Shown: one piece after another, positions 28,246-36,598 of the stretch | Layout: the number at the start of each line of letters is the position of its first letter | Position numbering within the stretch: position 1 is the stretch's first letter | Source of the DNA: Streptococcus oricebi | GTDB taxonomy: Bacteria; Bacillota; Bacilli; Lactobacillales; Streptococcaceae | Direction: 5' to 3' | Length of the DNA: 64,000 bases | Assembly (NCBI RefSeq): GCF_017883985.1 | Contig: NZ_PRDG01000003.1 | Span: forward strand, 132,991-196,990 | The notes under the pieces: generated by a model | The model's database searches: none | What the model was told of the DNA's origin: nothing | What the model saw: only the letters and a program-made list of their open reading frames with translations | Translations under genes and position numbers: made by a program

Positions 28246-28925
28246 TTTTTCTCCTTATGATTGATTTCTTCGATTCTTTCAAATAATATTCTTTTGTTAG
28301 CATAAAAAACGTTCACTGGAAATATTCCTAGAGTATACATAAAAGTTATTGCTGTGAATATTGTATTTATAATCAATAAAAATCCTTCCCGTCCACCGCT
28401 AATTAGCATATAAAAAATTAGACAAATCAAAATCATACTTATCAAGAAATAACACTCATAGTAACGTCTATTACTTGTTTTGAATATCATTTGATATTGT
28501 TTTTCCTGTCCAGTCAATTGACTAGCTGATTTTTTATGTATTATTCTAGCATAAAAAATAAAACCGAGATAAGTTAATAGAATTGAAATAAGAAATAGAG
28601 CTATTTTTATAAAAAGCCTTTGACTAATATCATTTTGGTTGAAAAAGGTTGTTAATAAGCTATCAATGATTTTCACAAATGGCTGTACCATAAGCACAAT
28701 AGTCGCCGTTCCAAGTGTGGTTCTGGACTTCGCTTTTCCAAGTAACCTAAAACTATCTACAGTATTAGGAGTAAGCTCTATCATCTCTACCGAAATTTCA
28801 TTCGGTAGGCTACCCCACAAATAACTTTTAGGGCTCATTGTACTTGTATCCATTAAATACTTTTTTCCTTCTGCCTCAACTATCTGGTAAGAAGCTAAGT
28901 TTGAAGGAATAAATTTTAAATCCAT
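28242..28925 (-). CDS. Membrane protein behind the LXG toxin (likely immunity protein)
   Basis: About 227 residues from the ATG at 28925; a GTG at 28934 would overlap the toxin stop. Four likely membrane segments (about 70-90, 106-126, 153-173, 180-200) are arranged in pairs around a loop with SNRRYYECYFLI, which resembles the RYFEW loop of the two downstream paralogues. The gene begins at the toxin stop codon, the usual place for an immunity gene. If the toxin makes pores in the membrane, a membrane-resident immunity protein is expected. The assignment is inference from position and topology. Confidence 0.78.
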   Translation of the reverse strand: MDLKFIPSNLASYQIVEAEGKKYLMDTSTMSPKSYLWGSLPNEISVEMIELTPNTVDSFRLLGKAKSRTTLGTATIVLMVQPFVKIIDSLLTTFFNQNDISQRLFIKIALFLISILLTYLGFIFYARIIHKKSASQLTGQEKQYQMIFKTSNRRYYECYFLISMILICLIFYMLISGGREGFLLIINTIFTAITFMYTLGIFPVNVFYANKRILFERIEEINHKEKK

Positions 28926-28927
28926 AC

Positions 28928-30394
28928 TTACCACCCAAATACTTTCTGAACGGATTTGAAGCCTGAATCAAGGGCTTTTCCGACACCATTAGCCATATTA
29001 TTGATACCATCACCCACACTATTCGCAAAGTCCTTTATCCCTAGAAAGTTCTTGTCATAAGCTAAACCTGCTACATATCCTACTGCTATCCCACCTATAA
29101 TCGCCCAACCAACTGGATGAGCCATCATTGAAGCGGCTGCAACACTAGCAAATTCTGAACCTCCTACCGCTGCTGCCAATATACCGGTTTCAACAGCTGT
29201 GACACCTACACTAGTCATAGCTGCAGTCGTCATTGTATGACTAAAGGCTCGTCCGACATTCTCGCTCTTGAGATTTTCCATAAAGTCAAGTCCCATAAAG
29301 ACAGAACTAACTCCTGAAATTTTCATTGAGGCAGATGTTCCTGGAATAGGTAGACTAACCTCGGCAATAGTTGCCCCTTTGAAGAATTTTTTAGCAAAGG
29401 AAGAGGCAAGGTCATCTGCATAACTACTAGCATTAAAGGATACTCCGACATTTTTAAAATAAGGATTTTGGCTAGTAGATACATGTATATAGCTAGTCAG
29501 ATTCGGGATAGAACTATCAATCTTACTGATAATCTTCTTTAGGCTTTCTTCGCTGACTGTGGATAGAGCTGATTTCAAAAAGTCAATTGCTTCCTGCGGA
29601 TAGTTATCCGAAAAACTTTTCATGACTTTCAAATCTTTCTCATTAGGCTCTTTCCCCTGTGCTATTTTAGCAAGTACCTTTTGATAATCTACATTTGATT
29701 TTTTGGCTTCCTCTACCTCTGCCTCTTCCGCCTTCACATGCTTGTTAATGGTCTTGACCCATTGGGGTTCTTCCCCTTTTTTGATAGTGGGGAAGCTCCC
29801 ATTAAAAGCGGCAAAATCCTGAGAGATTTCAGAAAAGCCTTGACTGACAGCAGCTTGGAGAGGACTGACTTCACCTAGGATATTGGCAGTACCAGCTGCC
29901 CAGGTCCTGAGTTTGTCTAGCTTGGTTTGGAGTTCATCTCGCTTACTAGTAGTTTGGGCGATAGCAGCAGAAACGGCCCGACTAAGGGCTGTATTGGACA
30001 GAGGGGCAATACTGGAGAGGGGGTTAGAGACCGTCAGACTAGCCAGGGTTTGCTGAGCAGCATCAATACTCTTATTGTAAGCCTCTATTTGCTTGACTAA
30101 ATCATCCTCATCTAGGTCTTCTCCTCCGACCTGACCGCGATAATCACTAGCAGGTTTGGCTGCTGTGGGGCCGACTCCCTGAATAAGGAGTTTAGCTCCT
30201 TCCGCAAAGGGCAGGAGTTTCCCTTCCGCATAGCTTAGGACATTGCCATAAGCCTTTCCTTTTAGATTACTGGCACCCGAAAGGAGCTGAACAGCTGCAA
30301 CCAGTTGGTCGTAGGCAGCCAATCGTTCAGCCATCACACTTTGGGCTGAGCTTGCTTGGGCATCGCTAGCTCCTAAGTTCATCTTAATTCCCAT
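28928..30394 (-). CDS. LXG-domain type VII secretion toxin with glycine-zipper C terminus
   Basis: A 488-residue polymorphic toxin. Residues about 1-215 are the helical LXG delivery domain (MGIKMNLGASDAQASSAQSV start, LKGKAYGNVLSYAEGKLLPF). A middle linker (about 216-330) follows, then a C-terminal region rich in G, A, S and hydrophobic residues with the glycine zipper GIAVGYVAG (435-443) and a final amphipathic segment. This resembles pore-forming LXG toxins such as TelE of S. gallolyticus and not nuclease or NADase LXG toxins; no catalytic motif is seen. The ATG at 30394 follows GAGGAGGAAG and overlaps the upstream stop by 11 bp; an ATG 39 bp earlier lacks a ribosome binding site. Confidence 0.88.
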   Translation of the reverse strand: MGIKMNLGASDAQASSAQSVMAERLAAYDQLVAAVQLLSGASNLKGKAYGNVLSYAEGKLLPFAEGAKLLIQGVGPTAAKPASDYRGQVGGEDLDEDDLVKQIEAYNKSIDAAQQTLASLTVSNPLSSIAPLSNTALSRAVSAAIAQTTSKRDELQTKLDKLRTWAAGTANILGEVSPLQAAVSQGFSEISQDFAAFNGSFPTIKKGEEPQWVKTINKHVKAEEAEVEEAKKSNVDYQKVLAKIAQGKEPNEKDLKVMKSFSDNYPQEAIDFLKSALSTVSEESLKKIISKIDSSIPNLTSYIHVSTSQNPYFKNVGVSFNASSYADDLASSFAKKFFKGATIAEVSLPIPGTSASMKISGVSSVFMGLDFMENLKSENVGRAFSHTMTTAAMTSVGVTAVETGILAAAVGGSEFASVAAASMMAHPVGWAIIGGIAVGYVAGLAYDKNFLGIKDFANSVGDGINNMANGVGKALDSGFKSVQKVFGW

Positions 30395-30740
30395 TTTCTT
30401 CCTCCTCGTAAAAGGCTCTTTTCTGTCTGGCAATCTGCTCAGACTGGTCTTCTAGGTTTCCCTCCATCTTTTTTAACTGGCCCTCGGCCTCTATAAAAGC
30501 CTGGGTCAGCTGGCTTTCCACCCTTCGCCAAGTCAGTAGGAGCTCATTTAAATCACTAGTATCCTTAGAGCCAGTCACTTGGTAATCGAGTTGCTGCAAG
30601 GGTTGATAGAGATCTGAATAAGCCAGCATTAGGTCTTGCTCAAAGCTGGCTAGCTGACGTTTCTTGCGAGCCAAACGGTCAAATTCTCTCTCATTTTCGA
30701 GTTGAGCCGCCTCAATCTCCTTTAGACTTTTCTTGGGCAT
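30384..30740 (-). CDS. DUF3958 family LXG partner (targeting protein)
   Basis: A 118-residue all-helical, highly charged protein (long heptad-like stretch, LARKKRQLASFEQDLMLAY and QLKKMEGNLEDQSEQIARQ). It matches the DUF3958 partners that bind LXG domains and, together with DUF3130 proteins, guide LXG toxins to the type VII export ATPase. It lies directly after the DUF3130 gene and overlaps the toxin start. Confidence 0.85.
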   Translation of the reverse strand: MPKKSLKEIEAAQLENEREFDRLARKKRQLASFEQDLMLAYSDLYQPLQQLDYQVTGSKDTSDLNELLLTWRRVESQLTQAFIEAEGQLKKMEGNLEDQSEQIARQKRAFYEEEENGN

Positions 30741-31088
30741 CTACTTGCCTCCGGTCTTTTTCTTGCTAGTAGCAGAAGAATTTTGCTTGCTTTGACCGAT
30801 AAGAGCAGCATAACTATTTTTTTGAAGCTGATAAGCCAACCATTGGTCCGAAGCATCAAAGCCCTTGTGAACACCATGAACCAGGCCAACAAATTTCTCA
30901 ATCTGGGCAGCTACATTTGTTGTTAGGGTCTCCTCGCTAGCAAAAAGTTCTTTAAGGAGGTCATTTCCGACATAGTTACTGCTACTATCTTCTTGGATAG
31001 AGGAAGTAGAAATCAGACTAGTAGCAGCCGCCATGAGGCTACTCGCGCAGGCCTTGGCGCTGGAAGAATTGGACTGAACTTGAACCAT
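30741..31088 (-). CDS. TIGR04197/DUF3130 family WXG100-like LXG partner
   Basis: A 115-residue helical hairpin protein of the WXG100-like class. The SSSNYVGNDLLKEL segment in the middle and the helix around FVGLVHGVHKGFDASDQWLA fit the TIGR04197 family. In studied systems this protein and a DUF3958 protein bind the LXG toxin and supply the export signal. It is the first gene of the module, has an AAAGGAGA ribosome binding site and a good promoter. The C terminus is a basic, Ser-rich tail. Confidence 0.87.
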   Translation of the reverse strand: MVQVQSNSSSAKACASSLMAAATSLISTSSIQEDSSSNYVGNDLLKELFASEETLTTNVAAQIEKFVGLVHGVHKGFDASDQWLAYQLQKNSYAALIGQSKQNSSATSKKKTGGK

Positions 31089-31123
31089 AGAAGTCTCCTT
31101 TTTAGGTAAATTTTATTTGGACT

Positions 31124-31152
31124 ATTGTAACATAGCTGTCAAAAAATTGCAA
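31124..31152 (-). promoter_or_regulatory. Promoter of the LXG module
   Basis: Minus strand: -35 TTGCAA (31147-31152), 17 bp, -10 TACAAT (31124-31129) with a TGn extension. A TTGACA inside the spacer is too close to the -10 to serve as its -35. Confidence 0.75.
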
Positions 31153-31182
31153 TATTGTCCAAAGCTCTCACCCTAAGTTGAT

Positions 31183-31235
31183 AAAAAAAGAAATGAAGCT
31201 TTCTTCCTTTCTAGAGGGTTGAATGCTTCATTTCC
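31183..31235 (-). terminator. Terminator of the secreted esterase gene
   Basis: Stem GAAATGAAGC/GCTTCATTTC around a long loop, followed on the minus strand by TTTTTTT. It separates the esterase gene from the LXG promoter. Confidence 0.8.
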
Positions 31236-31250
31236 ATTTCTATTTAACCA

Positions 31251-32642
31251 TTATCGTCTTTGGGCATTTAGCCAATCAAAGATATTATTATAGGCTTGAC
31301 CATTAACTGTCGCCTGGGCATCGCCCCCCTTGGCTGCATCCGTAGCCACCATTCCTGTTAGACCAGGCCAAGTTCGAGCATTATCGGGATTTTGGACCCC
31401 TGTGATTTGGTCATGGAAGAGATAAATCCAAGACCAGTGGCCATTGTAAGTTTGGGCTAGCTCTGTTCCTTGCACATTTTCATAATAGGTTAACCACTTG
31501 TTGCTAGCTCCACCATGAAGTAGGCCCTTATAGAAGGGGAGGGTGTTGCTATCTACTGGGACACTTTCATCAGCCCTAGCTGTTATCAGCCAGATAGGCT
31601 GGTCCTTGAGGGCGGTCATGCTTTTCTCATCTAGGCTATAGATGTTGTCACCAGCACTCTCAGTCACCTGGACGCGCGAGGAGAGTAAGCCCGCAATGGG
31701 AACTAGGGCTGCAAAGGTATCTGGATAGCTAACCCCCATATCGACGGTCATGCTAGCTCCATTTGAACCACCCATCAGGTAGATACGGCTTCTATCAATA
31801 TCTGGGTGGGCTGCCACATAGCTCTCAATCGTTTCCTTGAGGGCCGCTTCTTGAGATTCTCCCCAAGCTGTCGGAGATTGAGGTATCAAGACATAAGCGC
31901 CCTTTTGAGCTCCAGTTCCTGTCGATGTAAAGTGACTCTGAATCTCCTCTTGGGTTAATTTATTGACTTCATTTGCTAGAAGAGGGAAATTGATGTCCTC
32001 TCCAGCTTCACCAATCCCGTGGAGCCAGACTAAGAGAGGCTTTTTCTCACCGCTACCTGCTGATTGGGGTTGATAGGCAGCATAAGGAAGACTGTAAGCT
32101 CCACGCTCTGAAAAGACTTGGGCAGAAGGGATGATTTTATTAGCAATAGTCTCCTGCTCTGAATTGACTTGAATCAAGCGGCGGCCATAGTAGGGAGAAA
32201 GCCTCAGTCCGTCCACCTTGACGGGATAGGAACTAACCCAGCTATTTCGGTAAGTAGTCAAGTCAAAACTGAAGGGTTGGGCGGTCTGGGTCGGATCATC
32301 TGAGTTGAAGCTATCAACAGCCAAATCTAGGGCTAGATACTTGCTGGCATTTTGTCGGGCTTCTCGACCTTGAGCATCAGATAGATAAGCCTTGGTCACT
32401 CGTCGATCTACTCCCATTGTCTTGACTTGTAATGAACTGGTGTCAACCCTGGTTACATAGTCATTCATTTCTAGGACTAGCTTGTCAACTGCCGGGCCAA
32501 ACTCATAATTATTGATGACTAGACTGGTCTTTGCAACCGAGATATTTCTGGGCCAAGAGCGCTCGGCAGCAACGGGCAAAACAGATAAGAAAAGCAGCAG
32601 CCCTAAAAAAAGAGCCAAAAAGGACTGTTGAATTTTTCGCAT
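31251..32642 (-). CDS. Secreted alpha/beta hydrolase (esterase/peptidase type) with N-terminal beta domain
   Basis: A 463-residue protein with a signal peptide (MRKIQQSFLALFLGLLLFLS, cleavage near AAA/ER at 25-28). Residues about 30-175 form an added N-terminal domain that looks like an Ig-type beta region. The alpha/beta hydrolase domain follows: LLVWLHGIGEAGEDINFPLL (oxyanion region), nucleophile in GGSNGAS, acid D in ARADESVPV, and H in YNGHWSW. Similar proteins are annotated as esterases, phospholipases or prolyl-oligopeptidase-like; the substrate is not known. No LPXTG anchor is seen, so it is probably released. It is a single-gene unit. Confidence 0.85.
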   Translation of the reverse strand: MRKIQQSFLALFLGLLLFLSVLPVAAERSWPRNISVAKTSLVINNYEFGPAVDKLVLEMNDYVTRVDTSSLQVKTMGVDRRVTKAYLSDAQGREARQNASKYLALDLAVDSFNSDDPTQTAQPFSFDLTTYRNSWVSSYPVKVDGLRLSPYYGRRLIQVNSEQETIANKIIPSAQVFSERGAYSLPYAAYQPQSAGSGEKKPLLVWLHGIGEAGEDINFPLLANEVNKLTQEEIQSHFTSTGTGAQKGAYVLIPQSPTAWGESQEAALKETIESYVAAHPDIDRSRIYLMGGSNGASMTVDMGVSYPDTFAALVPIAGLLSSRVQVTESAGDNIYSLDEKSMTALKDQPIWLITARADESVPVDSNTLPFYKGLLHGGASNKWLTYYENVQGTELAQTYNGHWSWIYLFHDQITGVQNPDNARTWPGLTGMVATDAAKGGDAQATVNGQAYNNIFDWLNAQRR

Positions 32643-32711
32643 GGCATTTCCTCCTTTTATCAGCCAAGAGTAGGCGCCCTCAAAAACGGGGGCTTTCCTA
32701 CATTTCCTTAC

Positions 32712-32740
32712 ATTATAAGGACTTTTTATGACAAAAACAA
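32712..32740 (-). promoter_or_regulatory. Promoter of the secreted esterase gene
   Basis: Minus strand: -35 TTGTTT (32735-32740), 17 bp, -10 TATAAT (32712-32717). The leader of about 65 nt contains a GC-rich hairpin (GCCCCC/GAGGGC). The gap 32643-32986 otherwise holds only the palindromic repeat and the mapZ terminator. Confidence 0.65.
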
Positions 32741-32830
32741 GCCGGAAAAAGGGGAGCTTAGGCCCAAAAAGACTGATAAATAGGCTCTGAATAGACTTTT
32801 TAACAGTTTTATAACAATTTTAAACAAAGC

Positions 32831-32855
32831 TTCAACACTCCAGTGGAGTGTTGAA
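32831..32855. repeat. 25-bp palindrome, copy 2 of the dispersed family
   Basis: Arms TTCAACACTCCA and TGGAGTGTTGAA around one central base. The core differs from the copies at 1770 and 63975 at paired positions (ACACTCC against ACAGTCC with matching changes in the other arm), so the pairing is kept. An ACTTGGAGG word follows, as in copy 1. Confidence 0.7.
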
Positions 32856-32895
32856 GGAAACAAGTAAGACTTGGAGGCAAAGGTCAAGCTAAGAT

Positions 32896-32943
32896 TCAAA
32901 AAGCTCCTCCTTTTTAGACTTTCAATCTAAGAAGGAGGAGCCA
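32896..32943 (-). terminator. mapZ terminator
   Basis: Long stem GCTCCTCC (32903-32910) with GGAGGAGC (32934-32941), extended by TAGA/TCTA, followed on the minus strand by TTTTTG. Confidence 0.85.
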
Positions 32944-32986
32944 TTCGTTTCTAGTTTTTTCATCTAGAGCCTATAGTTTTATCTAA

Positions 32987-34585
32987 CTAATAATCCAAGG
33001 AGTCCGCATAACCTGGACCATTTCCGACAAAGTAGCCGGTCTTACAGTTGATACTAAAAAGGTAGGTCCCATCTGGCTTAAAGAGATTATAGTAACCATT
33101 TCCCTTAACAATATTAACCCTTTCCAGGATAAACTGGTCTCCCGTAATATAGCCCCGTTGGCGGGAGATATTCAGGATATTTTCTAAGATGCCTGGATTA
33201 AAGGTCCAAGCTGGGTTGTTGGCATCATCAATGACAGCCTGATTATAAGGGACACGACTGCGATCGCGCTGCAAGGCTACACCAGCACTTGAAAGTCCCC
33301 CGTAAGGAGTGGGGCTGGTAATCGTCCCTGCCGCCTGATTATTGCCACCTGCAGCAGGTGTGCTTGGACTACTTGGAGCAGGTTCTGCTGTCTGGTTGGA
33401 GTCAGCTGTCGAAGCAGCTGTCCCTGGATTGGTCGGAGCAACCGTTTCTTGCCCCTTGGCCTGACTGATGGCTGATTTTAAGAGCTTGTCTAAGTGGTCA
33501 TTACCTGTATTGACCTCAGAAAACTTGGCTCCCGCCTTGACCTTGGCATTGGAGTCCAAGACGCCATCGGTGACAGCGGCCGACTCAAACTGGTTATTAA
33601 CAGCCTGGATAGCCTCCACTTGCTTGACCAAACTATCATATTTGGCCTTGGCTACATTGTATTCCTTGCTATCCTTGAGTTTATCCAAGGCTGCCTTGAG
33701 CTTAGATAGGTTAGAAAAACTACTGTTCTTAAGCGAAATTTTATTCTTATCAGTAAAGAAGGAATCATACAAGTCGTTAAAGGCCTTTAAGTCGGGATTG
33801 TCCACATTATCTGAAGAGCTAGACGATTTTTGACTAGTCTGGCTACTAGAACTACTAGTCTTGGTCTTACCTGCCTGCCTCTGCTGGTTCAATAGAAAGA
33901 GACTGGTCCCTCCAATAGCTAGGGCTAAAACAGCTAGACTGGAATAGATAACTTTTTTCCGCTTATAAAAGGGAGTTGTTTCTTCCTCGTCCTGCCAGTC
34001 ATCCCTCGCATAGTGGTCCGAACGACTGCGACTCAGGCTACTTGGCAAGTCATCCAAGGGAAGGGTATCCTGCTCGGACTCTTGCTCGCTTTCTAGGATC
34101 GAACTTCCCTTTTCCTCCAAAGGAGGGCTTGAGAAGGCTTGTGTCACTTCACTATCTTCTTCATTTTCAGGCTCTTGTGTGAGCTCGTCACTTGCTTGAA
34201 GACTAGGGGCAGGCTGAGTTTCCGCCTCTACTTCTTCGACTTGGGAATTATCCTCTACTGGAATTTCTTGGACTTTTTCTGCTGAAGAAGTCCCTTCCTT
34301 TCGGGCCTCACTGCGGATTTCCTTGATTAAATCTTCCAAGTCTAGACTGGTATCAGCAAACTTTCCTTGGCTAGTCTCCTTAGCCTCGTATTTTCCTGCC
34401 TCGATTTCCTGGCGATGCTGCTTGATGTATTTATCCAAAACATTATCGTCAGCAGTCACACCAGCTTCTAATTCTTCACTTTTCCTGCTAGCCTGACCAA
34501 CCGTCATTTCCTTAGCTTCTTCAAAATCTAGAATGGACTCCTTGTCCTCTTCTCCCTTGCCTGAATATTTTTCTTCTTTAGTCAT
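32987..34585 (-). CDS. mapZ: Division site marker MapZ
   Basis: Streptococcal membrane protein that forms rings at future division sites and positions FtsZ. It has 532 residues: a cytosolic acidic N-terminal domain (about 1-210) starting MTKEEKYSGKGEEDKESILDF, one membrane segment (about 213-235), a Ser-rich extracellular stretch, a helical domain (about 265-375), a Pro/Ala/Thr linker, and the C-terminal peptidoglycan-binding domain (about 430-532). It is a StkP target in pneumococcus. It follows the methyltransferase gene by 12 bp, the conserved arrangement. Confidence 0.95.
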   Translation of the reverse strand: MTKEEKYSGKGEEDKESILDFEEAKEMTVGQASRKSEELEAGVTADDNVLDKYIKQHRQEIEAGKYEAKETSQGKFADTSLDLEDLIKEIRSEARKEGTSSAEKVQEIPVEDNSQVEEVEAETQPAPSLQASDELTQEPENEEDSEVTQAFSSPPLEEKGSSILESEQESEQDTLPLDDLPSSLSRSRSDHYARDDWQDEEETTPFYKRKKVIYSSLAVLALAIGGTSLFLLNQQRQAGKTKTSSSSSQTSQKSSSSSDNVDNPDLKAFNDLYDSFFTDKNKISLKNSSFSNLSKLKAALDKLKDSKEYNVAKAKYDSLVKQVEAIQAVNNQFESAAVTDGVLDSNAKVKAGAKFSEVNTGNDHLDKLLKSAISQAKGQETVAPTNPGTAASTADSNQTAEPAPSSPSTPAAGGNNQAAGTITSPTPYGGLSSAGVALQRDRSRVPYNQAVIDDANNPAWTFNPGILENILNISRQRGYITGDQFILERVNIVKGNGYYNLFKPDGTYLFSINCKTGYFVGNGPGYADSLDY

Positions 34586-34597
34586 GACCTGTCCTTT

Positions 34598-35752
34598 CTA
34601 GTCTGTTTGACGTTTGACTCGCTGGCCAAAATACTGATACAAATCAACCTTGAGGGTCCCATTATAAAGCTTGCGTTTCTTATCTGCTTGTCGTCCAAAC
34701 TTTTGCTCAAAAGCCTCATCACTGGTTAGGATAAATTGACTCCAAGTCTTAAGAGGGGCTAGGGTCTGTCCCATTTCTCGATAGAGCTGGCTGACCGAAT
34801 CATCATCTAAAAGCCGCTCTCCATAGGGAGGATTGGAAATAATCACACCATTTATCTTATCGGTGCGGAGGTCCTGAAGCCGCATTTGCTTAAAGTCAAT
34901 CTGCTCGGCCACACCAGCGGCCTGGGCATTCTTTTTAGCGATTTCAATCATTCGCCCATCCAGATCCGTTCCCATAATATCTAAAGATAAATCCTGCCTA
35001 ATTTCAGACCTGGCCTTGCGCCTAGCTTCTTGGACCAGGTCGGCCTCGACCCAGGGCCATTCCTCAAAGGCGAAACTTCTCCCCAAGCCCGGCGCAATAT
35101 TGAGGGCCAACATGGCCGCCTCGATACAAAAGGTCCCTGAGCCACAGGTTGGATCAATCAGGGGCTTGTCAGGATACCAGTTAGATAAGAGGAGGATGGC
35201 TGCCGCCATATTTTCCTTGATGGGCGCTCCCCCTTTTTCGGTCCGATACCCTCTTTTAAAAAGGCTAGAGCCGGTCGTGTCAATCATCAGACTAGCCTGA
35301 TCCTTTAAAATTGAAACCTCAATCTTAAACTCTGCTCCATTTTCTTGCAAGGGAACTCCTTCTGGACGAGCGTAGTGGGCCTGCAACTTGCGGACAATGG
35401 CCTTTTTGGTAATGGCCTGAACACTGGGTTCATTGTGGAGTTTTGACTTGACGCATTTGGCCTTGGCTATGGGGAATTTTGCACCCAGGGGCAAGTAATT
35501 TTCCCAGTCCAGGGCCTTGACTCCTTGAAAGAGCTCCTCAAAACTTTTGGCTGGAAAGGAGCCCAAAACAATTTTTATCCGGTCAGCTGAACGCAGATAA
35601 AGATTGGTTTTGATGATGGTTTCTATATCTCCTTCAAAGCGGACCCGACCATTTTCGACCTGACAATCCAAGCCTAGATTTCTAATTTCTCGTCCAACAA
35701 CTGCTTCTAAACCAGCCGCTGCTGTGGCGATTAAGTTAAATGTTTTCTTCAT
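34598..35752 (-). CDS. THUMP-domain RNA methyltransferase (RlmL/YpsC type)
   Basis: A 384-residue SAM-dependent N2-guanine methyltransferase. The N-terminal THUMP RNA-binding domain is at about 45-155. The methyltransferase domain has DPTCGSGTFCIEAA (SAM loop), MGTDLDGRMIEIAKKNA and the catalytic NPPYGERL. It corresponds to the N-terminal half of E. coli RlmL, which makes m2G2445 in 23S rRNA. The exact target in streptococci is inferred. It lies upstream of mapZ in one operon and downstream of rnpB. Confidence 0.92.
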   Translation of the reverse strand: MKKTFNLIATAAAGLEAVVGREIRNLGLDCQVENGRVRFEGDIETIIKTNLYLRSADRIKIVLGSFPAKSFEELFQGVKALDWENYLPLGAKFPIAKAKCVKSKLHNEPSVQAITKKAIVRKLQAHYARPEGVPLQENGAEFKIEVSILKDQASLMIDTTGSSLFKRGYRTEKGGAPIKENMAAAILLLSNWYPDKPLIDPTCGSGTFCIEAAMLALNIAPGLGRSFAFEEWPWVEADLVQEARRKARSEIRQDLSLDIMGTDLDGRMIEIAKKNAQAAGVAEQIDFKQMRLQDLRTDKINGVIISNPPYGERLLDDDSVSQLYREMGQTLAPLKTWSQFILTSDEAFEQKFGRQADKKRKLYNGTLKVDLYQYFGQRVKRQTD

Positions 35753-35761
35753 TAAGTATCC

Positions 35762-35790
35762 TCAAAAGAAAAGCTAGCATACGCTAGCCA
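35762..35790 (-). terminator. rnpB terminator
   Basis: Minus strand GGCTAGC-GTAT-GCTAGC followed by TTTTCTTTT, directly after the 3' end of the RNase P RNA. Confidence 0.8.
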
Positions 35791-35796
35791 ACCTAT

Positions 35797-36181
35797 ATGC
35801 AATTTTCTATAAGCCATGTTTTGTTCCAGAAATGACTAGGTCTCACTTCCTTCGATAATCATCTGTCTACTGTTTCCAGTCAGAATACTAGGTTCGTTTC
35901 CCTGTATTCCATGCCCCGACCAAAGTTTGGGTTGCTAGCTTGAGGGGTTTACCGCGTTCCACTTTTTGCGTTTCCACAAAAACTACGTCACTGTGGCACT
36001 TTCAGACCTATTCAGACCTATCTTGCGACTTAGTCCTTTCGGTCGCCGTAACGAAAAATCGTCCCTAGGCTTATGGATTCGCCTAGCACAAACACTACCG
36101 GCATCACAGCCAGTGCTAGCATGGACTTTCCTCATAGAAATCACAAGCGATTCCCATGCGATTATCCAAAAATTGCACCTG
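35797..36181 (-). ncRNA. rnpB: RNase P RNA, Bacillus type (type B)
   Basis: Catalytic RNA that cuts the 5' leader from pre-tRNAs. About 385 nt. The closing helix P1 is seen as TGCAATTTT at the 5' end and AAAATTGCA at the 3' end. The conserved core includes GAGGAAAGTCCATGC near the start and GGTAAACCCC and the GGCTTATAG-type 3' end. It lies 6 bp after gpsB on the same strand; this gpsB-rnpB-methyltransferase order is typical for streptococci. Ends are estimated to within a few bases. Confidence 0.96.
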
Positions 36182-36187
36182 TCTTAT

Positions 36188-36529
36188 CTATTCACTATCA
36201 ACAATTTGCTTGCCGAAAACTTCTTTTTCCAACCGATTTAAACGTTTTAAAATGTCAAAATTAGTCACGCTAGCAGACTGAGGGATGTCCACCTTGGGTT
36301 GGGGATTAGGGCTCACTGTCGGAGCCGGAGCTTCCTGGGGTTTATTAGCCAATTCTTCTTTTAAGCGAGCATTTTCAGCCTTCAAATCCTTAACTAAAGC
36401 AGCATAGGTCTCATAGTCTTTAATCACATCATCCAGAAATTCATCAACCTCTTGCTTGCTATAACCGCGAACACTGCTCTTAAAATCCTGATCAAAAATA
36501 TCCTTAGGGGTAAAAATAATACTTGCCAT
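36188..36529 (-). CDS. gpsB: Cell division regulator GpsB
   Basis: A 113-residue DivIVA-like protein that balances septal and side-wall growth and works with StkP, MreC and PBPs. The N-terminal lipid-binding coiled coil ([30 protein letters not shown]) is followed by a Pro-rich linker and a C-terminal helical trimer region ([16 protein letters not shown]). The ATG at 36529 has GGAGAG upstream; the ATG 12 bp earlier does not. Confidence 0.95.
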   Translation of the reverse strand: MASIIFTPKDIFDQDFKSSVRGYSKQEVDEFLDDVIKDYETYAALVKDLKAENARLKEELANKPQEAPAPTVSPNPQPKVDIPQSASVTNFDILKRLNRLEKEVFGKQIVDSE

Positions 36530-36598
36530 TTCTCTCTCCATTCTCGTTAGTCATTATCATTATATACGAAAAGAGAGATAAAAATCAAGGTCTAAACC

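Noticed and set aside
30395..30433. Upstream start of the LXG toxin (13 extra residues)
   Set aside because: No ribosome binding site, it lies within the DUF3958 gene, and the extra residues do not look like an LXG N terminus.
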